Assembly (NCBI GenBank): GCA_031409515.1
Contig: JANNXJ010000045.1
Span: 1-64,000, forward strand
Length of the DNA: 64,000 nt
Direction: 5' to 3'
Source of the DNA: SHZI01 sp031409515
GTDB lineage: Bacteria; Pseudomonadota; Gammaproteobacteria; Steroidobacterales; GCA-2729495
The translations under genes were made by a program, and so were the position numbers. The notes under the pieces are model-generated. The model did not search any database. It saw nothing but the letters and a program-made list of their open reading frames with translations, and was not told the DNA's origin. Shown here one piece after another: positions 35,941-44,590 of the stretch (its first letter is position 1; each line of letters opens with the position of its first letter).

Positions 35941-37254
35941 TCAGGCCGTCAGAATCCGGATCAGGTTCTGGTAATCCTCACGCACCCGGGACTCCGATTC
36001 CCGCAGTAGCTTCACCCGCCGACACGCGTGCAACACCGTTGTGTGATCCCGCCCCCCGAACTGATCACCGATCTCCGGGAGACTGTGATTGGTCAACTCT
36101 TTTGCCAGGCTCATGGCAATCTGCCGGGGCCGGGTAATCGACCGATTACGGCGCTTGGACAACAGGTCCGAAACCCTGACCTTGCTGTACTCGGCGACCG
36201 TCTTCTGGATGTTCTCGATCGTTACCAGCCGGTCCTGCACCGCCAGGAGATCCCGCAGGGCATCCTTCGCAAACTCCAGTGTGATAGGCCGACCGGTAAA
36301 TGTGGAGGTCGCCATCACCCGGTGCAACGCACCCTCCAGCTCCCGCACGTTGGATCGGATCCGCTGGGCGATGAAAAAGGCGACCTCCTCGGGGAGTTCC
36401 TTGCGGGCCGCTGCGGCCTTGCTCATGAGGATCGCAACGCTGGTTTCGAGTTCGGGAGGATCGATGGAGACCGTCAGACCCCAGCCAAACCGGGACTTTA
36501 GCCGTTCCTCTAAGCCATTGACTTCTTTAGGGTATCTGTCGCAGGTCAGGATGACCTGCCGCTGCTCCTCAAGGAGGGCGTTGAAGGTATGGAAGAACTC
36601 TTCCTGAGAGCGTTCCTTGTTGGCAAAAAACTGTATGTCGTCGATCAGGAGGGCGTCCAGCGACCGGTAAGCCGCCTTGAACTCGTTGATGGTGTTGTGT
36701 TGCAGTGCACGAACCATATCCCCCACGAACTGCTCCGAGTGCACATAGGCGACCCGTGCCTCCGGACGATTGGCCACGATCACGTGGCCGATGCCCTGCA
36801 TGAGGTGGGTCTTTCCCAGCCCAACGCCCCCATAGATAAACAAGGGGTTGTAGCCACGGCCCGGGTTGCTGGCCACCTGCAAAGCGGCTGCCCGGGCCAT
36901 CTGATTGCTCTTGCCTTCGACGAACTTCTCGAAGGTGTAGTCGGGGTTCAGCCTGCCGCCAATGGCAGCGCCGACCCGGGGCTTACCCCCAACGGGCAAG
37001 GGGGGGCGCTGCAGATTCGCCAGGCTGCCCACCTCGACCCGCACGGTCGTGCCCGGTGCTTCCCGAAGAAACTCGATAATCTTGTCCAGGCAGTTACTGT
37101 TCACCCAGTCGACCACAAAGCGATTGGGAGCCAGGAGCCGCAGCACCTGGCCTTCTTCCACGGCCTGCAAGGGCCGGATCCAGGTGTTGAACTGCTGTTC
37201 AGGCAGGTCGGACCGCAACTGCTGGACGCAGCGGCCCCAGAGAGAAGACTGCAC
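35941..37254 (-). CDS. dnaA: Chromosomal replication initiator DnaA
   Basis: DnaA binds origin boxes and opens the DNA. The 437 residues hold an N-terminal domain I (LWGRCVQQLRSDLPEQQFNTW), a short linker, the AAA+ core (NPLFIYGGVGLGKTHLM, LLIDDIQFFANKERSQEEFF) and the DNA-binding signature FGGRDHTTVLHACRRV. It starts with GTG at 37254. The gene opens the dnaA-dnaN-recF-gyrB operon, divergent from rpmH. Confidence 0.98.
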   Translation of the reverse strand: MQSSLWGRCVQQLRSDLPEQQFNTWIRPLQAVEEGQVLRLLAPNRFVVDWVNSNCLDKIIEFLREAPGTTVRVEVGSLANLQRPPLPVGGKPRVGAAIGGRLNPDYTFEKFVEGKSNQMARAAALQVASNPGRGYNPLFIYGGVGLGKTHLMQGIGHVIVANRPEARVAYVHSEQFVGDMVRALQHNTINEFKAAYRSLDALLIDDIQFFANKERSQEEFFHTFNALLEEQRQVILTCDRYPKEVNGLEERLKSRFGWGLTVSIDPPELETSVAILMSKAAAARKELPEEVAFFIAQRIRSNVRELEGALHRVMATSTFTGRPITLEFAKDALRDLLAVQDRLVTIENIQKTVAEYSKVRVSDLLSKRRNRSITRPRQIAMSLAKELTNHSLPEIGDQFGGRDHTTVLHACRRVKLLRESESRVREDYQNLIRILTA

Positions 37255-37324
37255 GGATTCACCCCGTGAATCTGATTATGGTTATCGAAAGGGGAGCGCC
37301 GCAGTCTAGCTGGCGACCAACGAC

Positions 37325-37333
37325 TTATCCACA
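37325..37333 (+). promoter_or_regulatory. Perfect DnaA box upstream of dnaA
   Basis: TTATCCACA matches the consensus exactly. It lies 70 bp upstream of the dnaA start in the dnaA-rpmH intergenic region, where it could mediate autoregulation or form part of the origin. Confidence 0.8.
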
Positions 37334-37423
37334 GGCCCGACGGCCCTTGACACACGCAGGGCCGCTCCTTAACCTTCCGCCCTCCGCGTATACCCATCCT
37401 TTTGTTTTTCGGCGAATTTCTCC

Positions 37424-37561
37424 ATGAGTAAAAGAACCTACCAGCCCAGCAAACTGAAGCGCGTCCGGACCCACGGGTTCCGAGCTCGCATGGCCACTCG
37501 CGCTGGGCGCCTCGTCATCAAGCGCCGGCGTGCCAAGGGCCGGGCCCGCCTCACGGTCTAA
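37424..37561 (+). CDS. rpmH: 50S ribosomal protein L34
   Basis: L34 is a tiny basic protein of the large ribosomal subunit. The 45 residues start MSKRTYQPSKLKRVRTHGF and end RAKGRARLTV, with only small changes from E. coli. It is the first gene of the rpmH-rnpA-yidC-mnmE block and diverges from dnaA. Confidence 0.98.
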   Translation: MSKRTYQPSKLKRVRTHGFRARMATRAGRLVIKRRRAKGRARLTV

Positions 37562-37569
37562 GGACGGCG

Positions 37570-38076
37570 TTGAGGGGACGGCGGCCTGATGGCAGCGGTC
37601 TGACTGCCACGAGTCACTGCAACGCATCCCAAGGGAAGATCCCGATCGCCCCGCTTCCCACCCAGCCCGCGGGACACCACGAGCAAAGCTTCCCCCGGCA
37701 GCTGCGGCTGTTGCACGGGACAGAATTTGATAACGTCTTTCAGAACGGCCAGCGGTCAGCGGATCGGTTCTTCACTATTCTCTTCAACCCGAACTTACTG
37801 AATCGACCCCGCCTCGGCTTTGCGATTTCAAAGCAGAAGGTGCGCCTTGCTGTGGGCCGCAACCGGCTCCGGCGGCTGGTCCGGGAGAGTTTCCGGTTGC
37901 GGGCAGCAGGCCTTCCTGCGGTGGACCTCGTCGTCCTCGCCCGGGACGGGGCGAAAGCGGCCCCGAGCGCTGAGCTGGTGGCGAGCCTCGAAAAACATTG
38001 GGTCCGGGTGCTTGCCGGGGCCAGCAAGCCAATCGGCCAGGCAGAAGGCCACTCGACAGGGAAGAGCATCACGTGA
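37570..38076 (+). CDS. rnpA: Ribonuclease P protein component
   Basis: This protein assists the RNase P RNA in 5' maturation of tRNA. The core includes LHGTEFDNVFQNGQRS, RLGFAISKQKV and the RNR-like signature GRNRLRRLVRESFR. The only canonical start in-frame is a TTG eight bases after the rpmH stop, giving 168 residues and about 40 extra N-terminal residues. A shorter protein from a rare start is possible. The stop overlaps yidC as GTGA. Confidence 0.88.
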   Translation: MRGRRPDGSGLTATSHCNASQGKIPIAPLPTQPAGHHEQSFPRQLRLLHGTEFDNVFQNGQRSADRFFTILFNPNLLNRPRLGFAISKQKVRLAVGRNRLRRLVRESFRLRAAGLPAVDLVVLARDGAKAAPSAELVASLEKHWVRVLAGASKPIGQAEGHSTGKSIT

Positions 38077-39764
38077 CCACCGACAACCTGCGGATTTTTC
38101 TCTGGGTCGGCCTGCTGATGCTGGTCTGGCTGACGGTGCAGACCTGGACCACAACCTTCGCGCCCAAACCGGTGACTGCCGCGGCATCGAACACCGGGGC
38201 CCCTGGCGGCACAGCCGCAACGCCGGGAACCGCCGCGCCCCTTGCGCCGCCATCCTTGCCGGCGCTGCCCGGCACATCCCCCTCAGCCGCAACCGCAGCG
38301 CTTACCGCCCCGGCCGACGTCGCCCCTGCGGTCGCGGCGCCGGCGACCCGCATCCAGGTCCGGACGGACGTCCTGGATCTGGTCATCGATACCGTCGGCG
38401 GCAACATTGTCGACACGTTGCTGCCTGCTTACCCCGTCCACAAGGATCAGCCCGACGTGCCAGTGGAGCTGCTCTCCACCAAGCCGGAGCGTTTCTTCGT
38501 GCTTCAGGGCGGCCTGCGCGCGGCGGATGGCCAGCCGGAGGCCAACCACCTGGCGACGTTCACCACCACCGCCACGGACTTCGCTCTGGCGCCTGCCGCC
38601 ACCGAACTGAAGGTGCCGCTGACCTGGACAAGTCCTACCGGCATTGTGGTTACTAAAACCTACACCTTACGCCCGGGACGCTACGAGATCGATCTGGATT
38701 ACACCGTCCAGAACAACAGCGCGTTGCCCTACGAGACCGCCGAGTACCTGCAGATGCAGCGGCTGTTTACGCCGCACAAGCAGAGCATGTTTGATGTCGA
38801 GACCTACTCCTTCAACGGCCCCGTTGCCTACGACGGCAAGAAGTACTCCAAACTGGATGTGGAAGACCTGCCGACGACGCCCTTCACGCAGTCTGTTGCC
38901 CAAGGCTGGTTTGGCGCCATTCAGCACCACTTCCTGACGGCCGCAGTACCGCCCGCGGCGGAAAGCTGGGTGTACAACGGCAGCTTCGCAGACGGCAAAT
39001 TCCTGGTCAGCGCGATCGGCCCACGGCAGTCCATCGCCCCCGCGAGTTCGGCTCAGTTCAGTTCCAAACTCTTCATTGGTCCGAAGTTGCAGGACCAGCT
39101 CGAAGCCACCGCGCCCGGGCTCGAGCTTACCGTGGACTACGGGCGGCTGACGCTGCTGGCCCAGCCGATGTTCTGGCTGCTCGACAATGTGCACAACCTG
39201 GTCCACAACTGGGGGCTCACCATCATTCTGGTGACCCTCCTGATCAAGCTGGTCTTCTACAAGCTGAGCGAGACGAGCGGGCGGTCCATGGCCGGCATGC
39301 GCAAGTTGCAGCCCCGCATGAAGGCGCTGCAGGAACGTTACAAGGACGACCGCCAGGCCATGAGCACGGCGCTCATGGAGCTCTACAAGAAAGAGAAGAT
39401 CAATCCTGCCGCGGGCTGCCTGCCCATGCTGGTGCAGATTCCGTTCTTCATTGCCTTCTACTGGGTACTTCTGGAGAGCGTCGAGATGCGCCAGGCACCG
39501 TTTGCCCTCTGGATTACCGACCTGTCGTCGAAGGACCCGTTCTTTATCCTGCCCCTGCTGATGGGCGCGGCCATGTTCATCCAGCAAAAACTGAATCCGC
39601 CACCGCCCGACCCGGTGCAGGCCAAGATGATGCAGATCATGCCCATCGTGTTTACCGGCTTCTTCGCCTTCTTCCCGGCGGGTCTGGTGCTCTACTGGCT
39701 CACCAACTCCGTGCTGTCCATCGCCCAGCAGTGGCGCATCAACAAGGTGCTGGGCGCCGACTAG
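38073..39764 (+). CDS. yidC: Membrane protein insertase YidC
   Basis: YidC inserts proteins into the inner membrane with or without SecYEG. The 563 residues have an N-terminal anchor, an Ala/Pro-rich linker, a large periplasmic domain and the five-helix core (YKLSETSGRSMAGMRKLQP; YKKEKINPAAGCLPMLVQIP). The start is GTG 38073, overlapping rnpA. YidD, often found between rnpA and yidC, is absent here. Confidence 0.97.
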   Translation: MTTDNLRIFLWVGLLMLVWLTVQTWTTTFAPKPVTAAASNTGAPGGTAATPGTAAPLAPPSLPALPGTSPSAATAALTAPADVAPAVAAPATRIQVRTDVLDLVIDTVGGNIVDTLLPAYPVHKDQPDVPVELLSTKPERFFVLQGGLRAADGQPEANHLATFTTTATDFALAPAATELKVPLTWTSPTGIVVTKTYTLRPGRYEIDLDYTVQNNSALPYETAEYLQMQRLFTPHKQSMFDVETYSFNGPVAYDGKKYSKLDVEDLPTTPFTQSVAQGWFGAIQHHFLTAAVPPAAESWVYNGSFADGKFLVSAIGPRQSIAPASSAQFSSKLFIGPKLQDQLEATAPGLELTVDYGRLTLLAQPMFWLLDNVHNLVHNWGLTIILVTLLIKLVFYKLSETSGRSMAGMRKLQPRMKALQERYKDDRQAMSTALMELYKKEKINPAAGCLPMLVQIPFFIAFYWVLLESVEMRQAPFALWITDLSSKDPFFILPLLMGAAMFIQQKLNPPPPDPVQAKMMQIMPIVFTGFFAFFPAGLVLYWLTNSVLSIAQQWRINKVLGAD

Positions 39765-39765
39765 C

Positions 39766-41121
39766 TTGTCTGCCCGGCAGGCACCCAGCGACACCATCGT
39801 CGCCCGGGCGACCCCGGCGGGGCGGGGCGGGGTGGGGATCGTCCGGGTCTCCGGACCGCTGGTTGGCCGCATAGCTGCTGCCGTTCTGGGCAGTTGCCCG
39901 GCACCACGCTGGGCAACGCTCCTCGCTTTCCGGGATAGCGATGGGCAGACCCTCGATACCGGCCTGGCGCTGTACTTCCCCGCTCCCCATTCCTACACCG
40001 GCGAAGACGTCCTCGAGCTGCAGGCCCACGGTGGCCCCGTGTTGCTCGACCTGCTGCTAGCCCGGGTCGTCGCGCTCGGTGCCCGGCTGGCCAGGCCCGG
40101 CGAGTTCTCCGAGCGGGCCTTTCTCAATGACAAGCTGGACCTGCTGCAGGCGGAGGCCGTCGCCGACCTCATCGCTGCGGGCTCACAAGCGGCAGCTCGC
40201 GCTGCACAGCGCTCCCTATCCGGTGAGTTCTCGGCGGCGATCCTCGGGCTGAACGAGCAGGTGACGGCGCTGCGGATGTACGTGGAGGCCGCCATCGACT
40301 TTCCGGAGGAGGAGATCGATTTTCTCGGGACTGATGAGCTGCGCCATCGCCTGGACACGGTGGCGGGGGAGTTCACGCGCCTTGAGGCGGCAGCCCGCCA
40401 GGGCCGGCTGCTCCGGGACGGCATTCACGTGGTGATTGCCGGGCGTCCCAACAGCGGGAAGTCCAGCCTGCTCAACCGGCTGGCGGGCTACGAGGCGGCC
40501 ATCGTCACGCCTCAGCCCGGCACGACCCGGGACCTGGTGCGGGAGCATCTGGAAATCGACGGCCTGCCCGTGCACATCGTGGACACGGCCGGGTTGCGGG
40601 AGACTGCCGATGCCATCGAGCGGGAAGGGGTGCAGCGCACCCGCGGCCAGCTGGCTGTTGCTGATCTGACGCTGCTGGTGGTGGATGCGAGTGATCCGGG
40701 GCCGATGGAGCCGCTGCTGGCTGAGGTGCCGCGCGGCGTCCCGGTGATACTGGTCCGGAACAAGATCGACCTGACCGGCGAATCAGCCGGGCTGGCTGCG
40801 GAGCAGGAGCCCGGGGTTGTGCGGCTGTCGGCACTGACCGGTGCCGGCCTCGATGAGCTGCGGCGAGCCATCAAGGCGCGGGCCGGCTTCAGTGATCCGG
40901 GCGAGGGCACGGTGATTGCCCGGCAGCGGCACCTGGCCAGCATTCGCCGCGCGCGGGAGCATTTCGACGCGGGGCGCGAGCAGTTGGAAATGAACCGGGC
41001 CGGGGAGTTGCTCGCCGAGGAGTTGCGGGCGGCGCAACTGGCACTGGCGGAGATCACGGGGGAATTTACGAGTGACGATCTGCTGGGGGAGATCTTCGGC
41101 AGGTTCTGTATAGGAAAGTGA
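39766..41121 (+). CDS. mnmE: tRNA modification GTPase MnmE
   Basis: With MnmG this GTPase installs the aminomethyl group at wobble uridine 34. The 451 residues have the N-terminal folate-binding domain (DTIVARATPAGRGGVGIVR), a helical domain, the inserted G domain (GRPNSGKSSLLNRL, DTAGLRET, NKID) and the catalytic C-terminus FCIGK. It starts with TTG one base after the yidC stop. Confidence 0.97.
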   Translation: MSARQAPSDTIVARATPAGRGGVGIVRVSGPLVGRIAAAVLGSCPAPRWATLLAFRDSDGQTLDTGLALYFPAPHSYTGEDVLELQAHGGPVLLDLLLARVVALGARLARPGEFSERAFLNDKLDLLQAEAVADLIAAGSQAAARAAQRSLSGEFSAAILGLNEQVTALRMYVEAAIDFPEEEIDFLGTDELRHRLDTVAGEFTRLEAAARQGRLLRDGIHVVIAGRPNSGKSSLLNRLAGYEAAIVTPQPGTTRDLVREHLEIDGLPVHIVDTAGLRETADAIEREGVQRTRGQLAVADLTLLVVDASDPGPMEPLLAEVPRGVPVILVRNKIDLTGESAGLAAEQEPGVVRLSALTGAGLDELRRAIKARAGFSDPGEGTVIARQRHLASIRRAREHFDAGREQLEMNRAGELLAEELRAAQLALAEITGEFTSDDLLGEIFGRFCIGK

Positions 41122-41160
41122 TTGAGGGCCAATTAACGCAGAGTCGTGATCCCACAAACA

Positions 41161-41185
41161 GAAAACCCGCCTTGCAGCGGGTTCC
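41161..41185 (-). terminator. Rho-independent terminator
   Basis: Read leftward, AACCCGC-TGCAAG-GCGGGTT is followed by TTCTGTTTG. It lies about 25 bp past the stop of the minus-strand exported-protein gene and between convergent genes, so it probably ends that transcript. Confidence 0.7.
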
Positions 41186-41208
41186 CGGGTGCCGTCTGTC
41201 GGTAAAAG

Positions 41209-42348
41209 TTAGCTGCTGATTTTCCTGCGCATCACGCCCACCAGGCCGAGCGCCGAAACGAACAACCAGGCGGCGGGCGGGATGGGTACCGGGATGGTAG
41301 AAATCCTGAGGCTTGTAGTGGTTAGCGTGCCGCAGGTAATACTCTGGGAGCTAGCGTCATAGGTGATGTTCTTGACATTCGGTCCAAGTCCGCACCCAGC
41401 CGTTCTGCCAATAGCCCGACGGATCTCACCACCGTTGGTGGAGACGACACAGGTCCCGGAGAATGAATTATTACAATCGCCGCTGACCGACAGATCAGCT
41501 ATCAAACCGGACAGCGTGGTGATCAGCGCGTTGTCAGCACCACGGACATCAATCCCCCCCGCGACGTTGCCCAGGTTCGTGGCCGCACCGTCCAGCTCCC
41601 AGCCCCAGGACAGCGAACCGCCCGTGGGGGTGTAGCCACCCGGCGCGGTGCTGTTGCTGCAGAGGATGTTGGCCGGCGAGCTGGTAGCGCCCTGCTGGCA
41701 GAGGTAGTTCGCATCGCTGAACTTCGCCGACCCGCCAGTGATCTGCCAGGACGTCGCCGTGAAAGTCCCTGTCAGGTTGAGAGTGTAGGTGCCTGCCGTG
41801 CTGACGCCAGACCAGCTGTTACCAAACGGAGAACCGTCAGCTTGCCGCAGGTTGTAGCCGTTGCTGCCCGTACCCACGCTGGTGGCCGTGCCACCCGAGG
41901 GCCCATTGGTCGTGCTGACCACCGTCAGAACACCCGTCATGGTGGTGTCGGTCACGCTCACAACCCCATAGGCCGAAGCACCCGGACCGCTGTCGGCGAC
42001 GGGCGTGGCGACAAAAATTGGGGTGCTGGAGGAGTCCAGGTAGCGGCACCCGTACTTGCGGGTTATCGGGGCCGAACCGCCGAGCCCGGCCACGATCGCT
42101 GAACACTGTGCGGCAGACGCGAAGTCCGAGTTGTAGTAACCCGTCTGATTGTTGCCGGTCAGCGTGGAGAAGTAGGTGGAGTTCGACATGGCAGCCAGGG
42201 TGTTCGGCGTCGGCGACGACCAGCCGATCTCCGTACCGGTTTCTCCCCAAGAGAACACCAGGTCGACATTAGCGGCCCCGTAGCCGTAGGCGGCGCTATT
42301 GCCCAAGCCCAGAGCGACGGTGATAAATACTGCGCGTAGCATTTTCAT
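41209..42348 (-). CDS. Exported protein with VPLPA-CTERM-like sorting signal
   Basis: This is a secreted, probably surface or matrix protein of unknown function. The 379 residues start with a signal peptide (MKMLRAVFITVALGLGNSAA). The long middle is rich in Gly, Ser and Thr with several cysteines (for example CNNSFSGTC). The C-terminus has the tripartite PEP/VPLPA-CTERM plan: IPVPIPPAAW, a hydrophobic helix and a basic MRRK end. Such proteins are cleaved by an exosortase, but none is in the window. I chose the ATG at 42348; a longer frame adds an unlikely 15 residues. Confidence 0.78.
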   Translation of the reverse strand: MKMLRAVFITVALGLGNSAAYGYGAANVDLVFSWGETGTEIGWSSPTPNTLAAMSNSTYFSTLTGNNQTGYYNSDFASAAQCSAIVAGLGGSAPITRKYGCRYLDSSSTPIFVATPVADSGPGASAYGVVSVTDTTMTGVLTVVSTTNGPSGGTATSVGTGSNGYNLRQADGSPFGNSWSGVSTAGTYTLNLTGTFTATSWQITGGSAKFSDANYLCQQGATSSPANILCSNSTAPGGYTPTGGSLSWGWELDGAATNLGNVAGGIDVRGADNALITTLSGLIADLSVSGDCNNSFSGTCVVSTNGGEIRRAIGRTAGCGLGPNVKNITYDASSQSITCGTLTTTSLRISTIPVPIPPAAWLFVSALGLVGVMRRKISS

Positions 42349-42807
42349 GATGGTCCCCCACGTCCAAGGCGCACTCTCTGCTGGTGAGCACAAGCCGGAC
42401 TGAGGCGTAGCGCACGCCCTGCCGACCGCCGTCAGAGTCTACACCCGGCCGATCAGCCATCACTATCTGGGGCGTTACGTCAAACCGAATCCCCGCGAAA
42501 GCCCCTGTTTCGCCGCTGGTCGCGGCGCCTCCCTAGCCCTATCGTGAGAGGCATGGATCCCGACCATATAGCCTTGAACGAACTGCTCCGACAGACTAGG
42601 ACTGGTTCTGCCCTAGCTGCTGACTCAACGCGGGTCATGGCTGAAGAGAGACCGCTACGGCAGATACTGTCCCTCGCAGCGGTCTCAACCGTCAGGGGCA
42701 CAGCGTGCCGCACACCCGACAGCGAGGCTGACGACCGCCTGTCAGAGGCGCTGCATCGGGACCAGGAGCCCTGCTACACTGATTTGTCACTGACTGAGGC
42801 CAAGCTA
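42349..42807. other. Intergenic region, 459 bp
   Basis: No convincing gene is seen. Open frames here lack recognisable domains and sensible starts. The region must carry divergent promoters for the exported protein (left) and the Panacea-domain gene (right), but I cannot define them. Confidence 0.5.
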
Positions 42808-43353
42808 ATGAGCCCGGAACAGAAGAGTGTGCCCGTCAAGCTCGGAGCCGCCATCCACTACATTTGCCGAAAAATGGCCAACCAGCCGGACAAGCTCGGC
42901 GCGGTGAAGTTGCACAAGACCCTGTGGTTCGCGGACGTGCACTCCTACCGGTCGACCGGCCAAACCATTACCGGCGGCACCTTCATTCGCCACCAGTTCG
43001 GTCCTTTCTTGAAGGAACTCGACCAGGCCGTTGCGGACCTTGAACGAGCAGACCTGATCACCGTCCGTATGGTGGATTTTCGCGAGGTTGGGAAGCGGGA
43101 GTTCATCGGTCGTGGTGAACCAGACGTCAGTTTGCTGAATGAGCGCGAGCGCAAGTGGCTAGACCAATTCGCCGAGCAGGTGTGTGAAGACCACACTGCG
43201 GGCTCCGTTAGTGAGCGGACACACACCCGTCTCTGGGAATCCGCTGCAATGTTCGAAGAGATCCCGATTGCGGCGGCGGCAGTTCAGTTTGTGAAGCCTG
43301 TGCCCTCGGCGGTGGCCTGGGCTGCTGAAGAGCTGGAGCGAATGAGCCACTGA
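42808..43353 (+). CDS. Panacea (SocA-like) domain protein, putative antitoxin
   Basis: The 181-residue protein has the Panacea/SocA (DUF4065) fold: IHYICRKMANQPDKLGAVKL, HKTLWFADVHSYRSTGQTIT and RHQFGPFLKELDQAVADLE, with the characteristic K-L-x-K-x-L-x-F-A-D and PFGP-like positions. This domain is known as a promiscuous antitoxin that pairs with many unrelated toxins. I chose the ATG at 42808; the frame continues upstream without similarity. The next gene starts two bases after its stop, the arrangement of a toxin-antitoxin operon. Confidence 0.8.
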   Translation: MSPEQKSVPVKLGAAIHYICRKMANQPDKLGAVKLHKTLWFADVHSYRSTGQTITGGTFIRHQFGPFLKELDQAVADLERADLITVRMVDFREVGKREFIGRGEPDVSLLNERERKWLDQFAEQVCEDHTAGSVSERTHTRLWESAAMFEEIPIAAAAVQFVKPVPSAVAWAAEELERMSH

Positions 43354-43355
43354 CG

Positions 43356-43643
43356 GTGGTTCGCCCGGTAGTGGAATCAGCTTGGGCGACCAGGCAGATC
43401 GAAGCGCTGAGCGCAGACTCCCCCAACTTCCGGCAACACCTGGACGCCATTACTTGGCGCCTGGCTCGGGATCCAGGCCTCTGGCGTTCGGAGGGCTATG
43501 AGGTCCCCAATCGAGACCCGCCGGTCTACCTTGTTCTGACGGCAGCCATGCGTCCGATTGGCATCGGCGCCCTCCAGATCATGTACGGGATCAGAAACCG
43601 AGGGATAGAAATTCTGGCTATCGCTGTCGTGAAGCCCAAGTAG
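43356..43643 (+). CDS. Small protein, candidate RelE/ParE-fold toxin
   Basis: This 95-residue protein has no family I can name with certainty. Its layout is two N-terminal helices (RQIEALSADSPNFRQHLDAI) followed by strands (PPVYLVLTAAMRPIGIGALQ, then IMYGIRNRGIEILAIAVVK), which resembles RelE/ParE toxins ending in a YxI-x-IL-I pattern. It begins with GTG two bases after a Panacea-domain gene, so it is the likely toxin partner. No catalytic residue can be assigned. Confidence 0.55.
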   Translation: MVRPVVESAWATRQIEALSADSPNFRQHLDAITWRLARDPGLWRSEGYEVPNRDPPVYLVLTAAMRPIGIGALQIMYGIRNRGIEILAIAVVKPK

Positions 43644-43744
43644 CCAACATGTGGCCATTTCCATCCTTGGGGCCTCAGATATAAGGGTTGGCAAGGCCCC
43701 CAGCCGCTTCACCAGCAGCTGCATCGGAAAGTAAGCTACGGCCC

Positions 43745-44524
43745 ATGAACGTCACCACCCACCGCGCGGCCCGCCTCTTCGTCGTCCTCGCCGGCATCTT
43801 CGTGGCGAACGCGATCCTCGCCGAGTTCGTCGGCATCAAGATTTTCGCAGTCGAGCCGACCCTCGGTCTGCAACCATTCAATTGGTCCTTGTTCGGCCAG
43901 ACCGGCACCCTGAACTTCACGTCGGGCGTGATCCTCTGGCCGGTCGTCTTTCTCATGACGGACGTAGTGAACGAGTACTACGGCCGCAATGGCGTGCGGT
44001 TCCTGTCTTTTCTGGCGGTGGCGCTGATCTCCTACGCGTTCCTGATCGCCTGGGTGGTCATCCATCTGTCACCGGCGGACTGGTGGGTGACATCCTTCCA
44101 GAATCAGGGCGTGGAGAATCTGCAGACCGCCTTCGCCGCTATCTACGGGCAGGGCATGTGGGTGATTGTCGGGTCGCTGGTGGCGTTCCTGATCGGCCAG
44201 CTGCTGGATGTGGCGATCTTTCACCGCATCCGGCAGGTCACAGGGGAACGCCTGATCTGGCTGCGGGCCACCGGCTCAACGCTCGTGTCCCAGTTCGTGG
44301 ACAGCTTCGTCGTGCTGTACATCGCCTTTGTCCTGGGGCCCCAGCAATGGCCGCTGAACCAGTTCCTCGCGATCGGCACGGTGAACTACGCCTACAAGTT
44401 TCTGGCGGCTCTGGCCCTGACACCGGCAATCTACGCGGTGCACTGGCTGATCGACCGCTATCTGGGGGAGGAGACGGCTACCCAGCTCAAGCAGCAAGCC
44501 ACTTCCGACCGGGCTGACTATTAA
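43745..44524 (+). CDS. yhhQ: Queuosine precursor transporter, YhhQ-type
   Basis: This six-helix membrane protein imports queuosine precursors such as preQ0. The 259 residues include ILAEFVGIKIF, the conserved LWPVVFLMTDVVNEYYGR, GQLLDVAIFHRIR and DSFVVLYIAFVL. The ATG at 43745 fits the first helix best. It ends within a few bases of a REP hairpin that separates it from the convergent cyclase gene. Confidence 0.9.
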   Translation: MNVTTHRAARLFVVLAGIFVANAILAEFVGIKIFAVEPTLGLQPFNWSLFGQTGTLNFTSGVILWPVVFLMTDVVNEYYGRNGVRFLSFLAVALISYAFLIAWVVIHLSPADWWVTSFQNQGVENLQTAFAAIYGQGMWVIVGSLVAFLIGQLLDVAIFHRIRQVTGERLIWLRATGSTLVSQFVDSFVVLYIAFVLGPQQWPLNQFLAIGTVNYAYKFLAALALTPAIYAVHWLIDRYLGEETATQLKQQATSDRADY

Positions 44525-44531
44525 AAAAGAA

Positions 44532-44590
44532 CCGTAGGAGCGCCTTCAGGCGCGATTCACTATCGATCGCGCCTGAAGGCGCTCCTACGG
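44532..44590. repeat. Inverted pair of REP elements
   Basis: Two identical 25-bp arms (44532-44556 and 44566-44590) face each other across a 9-bp loop. Each begins CCGTAGGAGCGCC and has the internal stem GCGCC-TTCA-GGCGC with the GTAG head typical of RAYT-associated REPs. The full structure is a 25-bp perfect hairpin. It may terminate transcription of both convergent genes. The right arm supplies the TAG stop of the cyclase gene. Confidence 0.88.

Noticed and set aside
42544..42807. Upstream extension of the Panacea-domain gene
   Set aside because: No similarity and no need; the ATG at 42808 begins the domain.
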